From UBA1660 sp964462035 (GTDB taxonomy: Bacteria; Myxococcota_A; Polyangia; Polyangiales; Houyiibacteriaceae): 64,000 bases of DNA. The notes under the pieces are model-generated. The model did no database searches and was not told the origin of the DNA. It saw only the letters and a list, made by a program, of their open reading frames with translations. The stretch covers positions 62,001 through 126,000 of the forward strand of contig CAYXAP010000010.1 of NCBI GenBank assembly GCA_964462035.1. Direction: 5' to 3'. Made by a program: the position numbers and the translations under genes. This document shows positions 61,181 through 64,000 of this stretch, one piece after another; the stretch's first letter is position 1; each line of letters starts with the position of its first letter.

Positions 61181-63304
61181 GTGAGTGATCGGGTCGTGGT
61201 CGTGGTGCCGGGCGCGGAAGGCGGATGGATCGTCCGCGCCTTCGCGCGCGAGTCCGTCGACGCGATTCGAGCGGAGGGCGATGACGGCGTGATCCCCGGC
61301 GGCGTGCTGGTGATCGACCGAGAAGTGAAGCCCCTCTCCCGCTGGTTGAGCGATTTCCCGGGGGACGCAATCCTGGTCGGCTGGGACCCACCGAGCGACG
61401 AGGAGCGGGCGGCCCTCGACGTCGCAGCGTTCTATCCGCGGCCCGTCAACCTCTCCGGGCTCATCCGGCGGGTGCAGACGCTGCTCGAGGGAGCGGCGCT
61501 GCCATCGACGCCGCGTGCTTCCTCGTCTCCGCCATCGTCCGGCATCCACCCGCCGGCGATGACCCTCTCGGCCCCCGAGCCCACGGCGGACGTGACGCTC
61601 CAGGACTCCACGCCGCCCGAGCCACTCCCGCCGTCCGAACCGCCGGCGACGGTCGGGAGCTCCGAGGCTCCCTCCGGCGTGCCGGCCCGACCCTCCCTCG
61701 GCGCACCGCCCGAACGCGACCGAACCCCCGACCTACCGATCTACCCGGAAGGCGAGGCGCCACCACGGGAGCCGACGGTGCGGTTGACCGCGGACGACGA
61801 AGCGGAGGCGCAGGCCGCAGCGGCCGCAGCGGGACCGGCCACGCGTGGCGAGTCCAGCCTCCCGCCTCTCGCGTCCGACGACGACTCATCGGACGACGAC
61901 GGCGAGCCCAGCATCGAGCGGGTCCACCTCTCCCCGCGCATCGCGAAGCTCCTCGCGGACGCCGATCGTCGACTCTTTCCCAACGAGCCCGCGCTCGAGC
62001 TCAGCTTCCCCGCAGGCGACGAGCCGCCGGACGCCCTCGTTCCCGACGAGCTGCTCGCCGAGAGCGGCACGCCCCTCGAGCCTCGGGAGGCCGATCCCCT
62101 GGAGGCGTTCACCTTCGTCGGTACGCCCGATCTCCTCGACACCGCCTCCGGGAGCGTGTCCGGCGTCCGCGACGACGAGGGGTCCTTCGAGCTGACCCCC
62201 CACACGGTGGTGGAGCGTGCCTCCAAGCCTCCCTCCGCGCGGCAGAGCGACCGACCCGGTTCGACGCGCTCGTCCGAGCCGCCCAGCACCACCGGCGCCG
62301 TCGACATCACGCGTGCCGGCACCGTTCCCGCGGGGGGCGCCCTGCGGATGGTCTTCGAGCTCGTCCAGCGTCGTCGGCCTTGCCGCATCTTGCTCGAGGT
62401 GGCGGGGGGGCCCGACGTGGAGATTCACTTCGAGGGCGACGCCGTCCTCGGCGTCCGGGGCCCACGAGCCCAACGGGCGCTCGCCGAGCTGGTGCGCGCT
62501 GGCCGCCTGAACGACCCGCTCCCGGCCGCGGCGGACCGCGATCGAGAGGCGGTCGCGGCAGAAGCGCTCGATGACGCGGTCAACGAGGGGCGCATCGCCG
62601 CCTTCGAAAGGGATCGTGCCCTGCGCTTGGCCGCGCACTCGTTGATCGGTGATGCGCTCCTCGCGTCGGAGGCGCGCTACACGGTCAACGCCGCCGAGTC
62701 GGGTTCTCGGGAAGCGTCGCCCGTCACCGGCACCCTCACCGCCGTCGCGGTCGAGGAGGCCCGCCGCCGACTCGACCCGGCGACCGCCCTGAGCTGGCTC
62801 TCGGTCGGCCGTCGCCACGGCCTCGCCCTCGAGCGCTCCTTCGCCTCGCGGGCGCGCGATCTCGGTCTCGAGCCGGAGGTGGCCGCCCTCTTTCTGCGTT
62901 CGGCGGGGCGCCCGCTCGCCGAGCTCCTCGAGGCGCCCCCACTCGCGGGGATGCCGGGTGCGCTCTTCGCGGTCGTCAGCGCGGATCTGGTGCGGCTCGA
63001 AGCGCCGCCCAAGGCCGAGGCGGACACCGCGCCGAGCTCGGCCGCGCTCGAAGAGGCCATCGAACGCGCCCACGCGGTCGCGACCGAGGGCTCCTACCAA
63101 GCCATTCTCGGCGTGTCCGCTCGTGCGAGCGCTCGTGAGCTCGAGTCCGCCCGACAGGAGTGCCTCGCGGCGATGCAGGGCGATCTGGAGCAGGTCGGCC
63201 TCGAGCGGCTCGCACCCGCCCGAGCCCTGGCGATCGACGCCATCGAAGAAGCCTACGAGGTGCTCACGCACCCTCGCTGGCGCCAACTCTACGCGCCGCA
63301 CTGA
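61181..63304 (+). CDS. Receiver-like / DUF4388-like / J-domain-like fusion protein
   Basis: This 707-residue protein begins at GTG 61181. Residues ~1-100 resemble a response-regulator receiver fold (VVVVVPGAEGGWIVRAF, VLVIDREV, AILVGWDPP), but a phosphoryl-accepting Asp is not evident. A long Pro/Ser/Asp-rich linker (~105-370) follows. Residues ~385-470 resemble a DUF4388-type domain (GALRMVFELVQRRRPCRILL, GDAVLGVRGPRAQRALAELV), then helical segments. The last ~70 residues (YQAILGVSARASARELESAR, IEEAYEVLTHPRWRQLY) match a J domain, but the HPD tripeptide is missing, so it should not stimulate Hsp70. It is a likely scaffold for signalling. Confidence 0.65.
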   Translation: MSDRVVVVVPGAEGGWIVRAFARESVDAIRAEGDDGVIPGGVLVIDREVKPLSRWLSDFPGDAILVGWDPPSDEERAALDVAAFYPRPVNLSGLIRRVQTLLEGAALPSTPRASSSPPSSGIHPPAMTLSAPEPTADVTLQDSTPPEPLPPSEPPATVGSSEAPSGVPARPSLGAPPERDRTPDLPIYPEGEAPPREPTVRLTADDEAEAQAAAAAAGPATRGESSLPPLASDDDSSDDDGEPSIERVHLSPRIAKLLADADRRLFPNEPALELSFPAGDEPPDALVPDELLAESGTPLEPREADPLEAFTFVGTPDLLDTASGSVSGVRDDEGSFELTPHTVVERASKPPSARQSDRPGSTRSSEPPSTTGAVDITRAGTVPAGGALRMVFELVQRRRPCRILLEVAGGPDVEIHFEGDAVLGVRGPRAQRALAELVRAGRLNDPLPAAADRDREAVAAEALDDAVNEGRIAAFERDRALRLAAHSLIGDALLASEARYTVNAAESGSREASPVTGTLTAVAVEEARRRLDPATALSWLSVGRRHGLALERSFASRARDLGLEPEVAALFLRSAGRPLAELLEAPPLAGMPGALFAVVSADLVRLEAPPKAEADTAPSSAALEEAIERAHAVATEGSYQAILGVSARASARELESARQECLAAMQGDLEQVGLERLAPARALAIDAIEEAYEVLTHPRWRQLYAPH

Positions 63305-63392
63305 GCCGGCGTGGCCAGTCGTTCCGGGCTATCGTCACTCCGTACGCAACCGCTCGAGGACTTCGGCGTCTTCAGGGGTGGAGGTAACGAAC

Positions 63393-63845
63393 ATGACCCG
63401 AATCCACGTCAGCCTGGCCGCCCGCGACATCGACGCGAGCCGCCGTTTCTACGAGACCCTCTTCGGCACCGCTCCGGTGAAGACCAAGCAGGGGTACGTG
63501 AAGTTCTCCGTCGACGACCCGTCGGTGAACCTCTCGCTGGTCCAGAGTGATCGGCCGGGGGAACCGGGGCCGGTGCGGCATTACGGCATCGAGGTCGGCT
63601 CGAGCGAAGAGGTCGTCGCCGCCCACGGCCGGATTCGTGCGGCCGGGTTCTCGACGATGAACGAAGAGGGCACGACCTGCTGCTTCGCCGTTCAGGACAA
63701 GGTCTGGGCGGTGGACCCCGACGGGAACCGCTGGGAGGTCTTCGTCGTCCTGGAGGACGCCGATGCCTTCGGTGCGGGACCGGCCCTGGAGGGCCTCTCC
63801 AAGCCCGACGAAGCCGCACAGGCCGATGCTCCCTGCTGCGGCTGA
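63393..63845 (+). CDS. arsI: ArsI-like C-As lyase (VOC dioxygenase)
   Basis: The 150-residue protein starts at ATG 63393 behind GGAGGT. It has the two-module VOC fold with metal ligands H5, H63 and E115, and the adjacent cysteine pair C96-C97 in TTCCFAVQDKVW, exactly the thiol pair that binds trivalent organoarsenicals in ArsI. The DPDGNRWEVFVVL strand follows. ArsI uses Fe(II) and O2 to break the carbon-arsenic bond of methylarsenite. The C-terminal PCCG may add a second thiol site. A sigma-factor gene overlaps its end. CadI-type cadmium proteins are a close alternative. Confidence 0.9.
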   Translation: MTRIHVSLAARDIDASRRFYETLFGTAPVKTKQGYVKFSVDDPSVNLSLVQSDRPGEPGPVRHYGIEVGSSEEVVAAHGRIRAAGFSTMNEEGTTCCFAVQDKVWAVDPDGNRWEVFVVLEDADAFGAGPALEGLSKPDEAAQADAPCCG

Positions 63846-64000
63846 GGCCAGCGCGACGGACCGGGCCACCGCTCTGCTCGACCCGATCCGCGCCTTCGTC
63901 GCCCGTCGCGTCCCCTCGGGCGCGGCGGACGACGTCGTTCAGGAGATCTTCGTCCGCATCGCGCGCTCGGACGCCGAGCCCCGCGACCTGCGCGCCTGGG
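63826..64000 (+). CDS. RNA polymerase sigma factor, 5' part only (SigZ-like)
   Basis: From ATG 63826 the frame is open to the window end (58 codons). The encoded start has RAFVARRVPSGAADDVVQEI and FVRIARS, region 2 of ECF/SigZ-like sigma factors, where DDVVQEIFVRI is the core-binding helix. It overlaps arsI by 20 bases, so the two are co-transcribed. SigZ-like factors beside arsenic genes occur in several bacteria. The rest lies outside the window. Confidence 0.75.
   Translation, partial: MLPAAAEASATDRATALLDPIRAFVARRVPSGAADDVVQEIFVRIARSDAEPRDLRAW

Overview
The window is dense, high-G+C bacterial chromosome with about 50 protein genes, short spacers, many 1-4 base start/stop overlaps, and no rRNA, tRNA, CRISPR array, transposase or phage gene that I can see. 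It most likely comes from a myxobacterium (Myxococcota, probably a Polyangiales/Sandaracinaceae-like lineage). The evidence is a set of large cysteine-rich secreted lipoproteins, CDGxDxDCDG putative metal-binding motifs, DUF4215-type Cys repeats, a C-terminal GCGC + membrane helix + RRR tail of the MYXO-CTERM kind, Ser/Thr kinase and TPR/PEGA proteins, and an orphan type III export gene. The taxon is inferred from these traits; I could not run a search.

Layout. 0.1-6.4 kb: a cytosolic M48-type metallopeptidase overlapping by 4 bases a 1,681-residue DUF4011/SF1 helicase. The helicase seems to carry a kinase C-lobe relic at its N-terminus and a Vsr-like nuclease remnant at its C-terminus; this is the best candidate for an undescribed (possibly defence) system. 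6.5-12.7 kb: secreted proteins, a TetR regulator and a MopE-like Cys-rich lipoprotein. 12.8-14.1 kb: YbjN-like protein and PspA. 14.2-17.1 kb: secreted hypotheticals, a C45 acyltransferase-like hydrolase and an FmdB zinc ribbon. 17.1-21.5 kb (minus): Ser/Thr kinase, TPR-PEGA protein and Cys-rich lipoprotein. 21.6-27.6 kb (minus): PcrA/UvrD helicase, outer-membrane protein, aminopeptidase P and GSDH-type sugar dehydrogenase. 27.7-32.2 kb: OPT transporter with a small membrane partner, DUF4215 lipoprotein and BASS-family transporter.

32.3-36.0 kb (minus) is a four-gene operon with an ATGA overlap at every junction: outer-membrane protein, ECF sigma factor, membrane-anchored TPR protein (putative anti-sigma) and DUF7305-type surface lipoprotein. 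36.0-39.6 kb: NlpC/P60-like protein, a 548-base structured spacer, aldehyde dehydrogenase and a 2TM protein. 39.6-42.1 kb: convergent LigC-type DNA ligase and LigD-type polymerase (end-joining repair). 42.1-44.2 kb: two tandem DUF2845-like genes and an aminotransferase. 44.4-53.5 kb: five co-oriented secreted Cys-rich proteins, two of which share shuffled ~120-residue beta-sandwich modules. 53.7-60.1 kb: an S1C protease with a C-terminal barrel, then sctU/flhB, an unknown gene, a TPR gene and priA, all overlapping. 60.1-64 kb: a hypothetical gene, a receiver-like/DUF4388-like/J-like fusion, ArsI, and the start of a sigma factor cut by the window edge.

A regulatory theme runs through the window. 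Several genes lack a Shine-Dalgarno sequence and instead have a TAnnnT-type -10 box exactly 6 bases before the start codon, the spacing expected for leaderless mRNAs.
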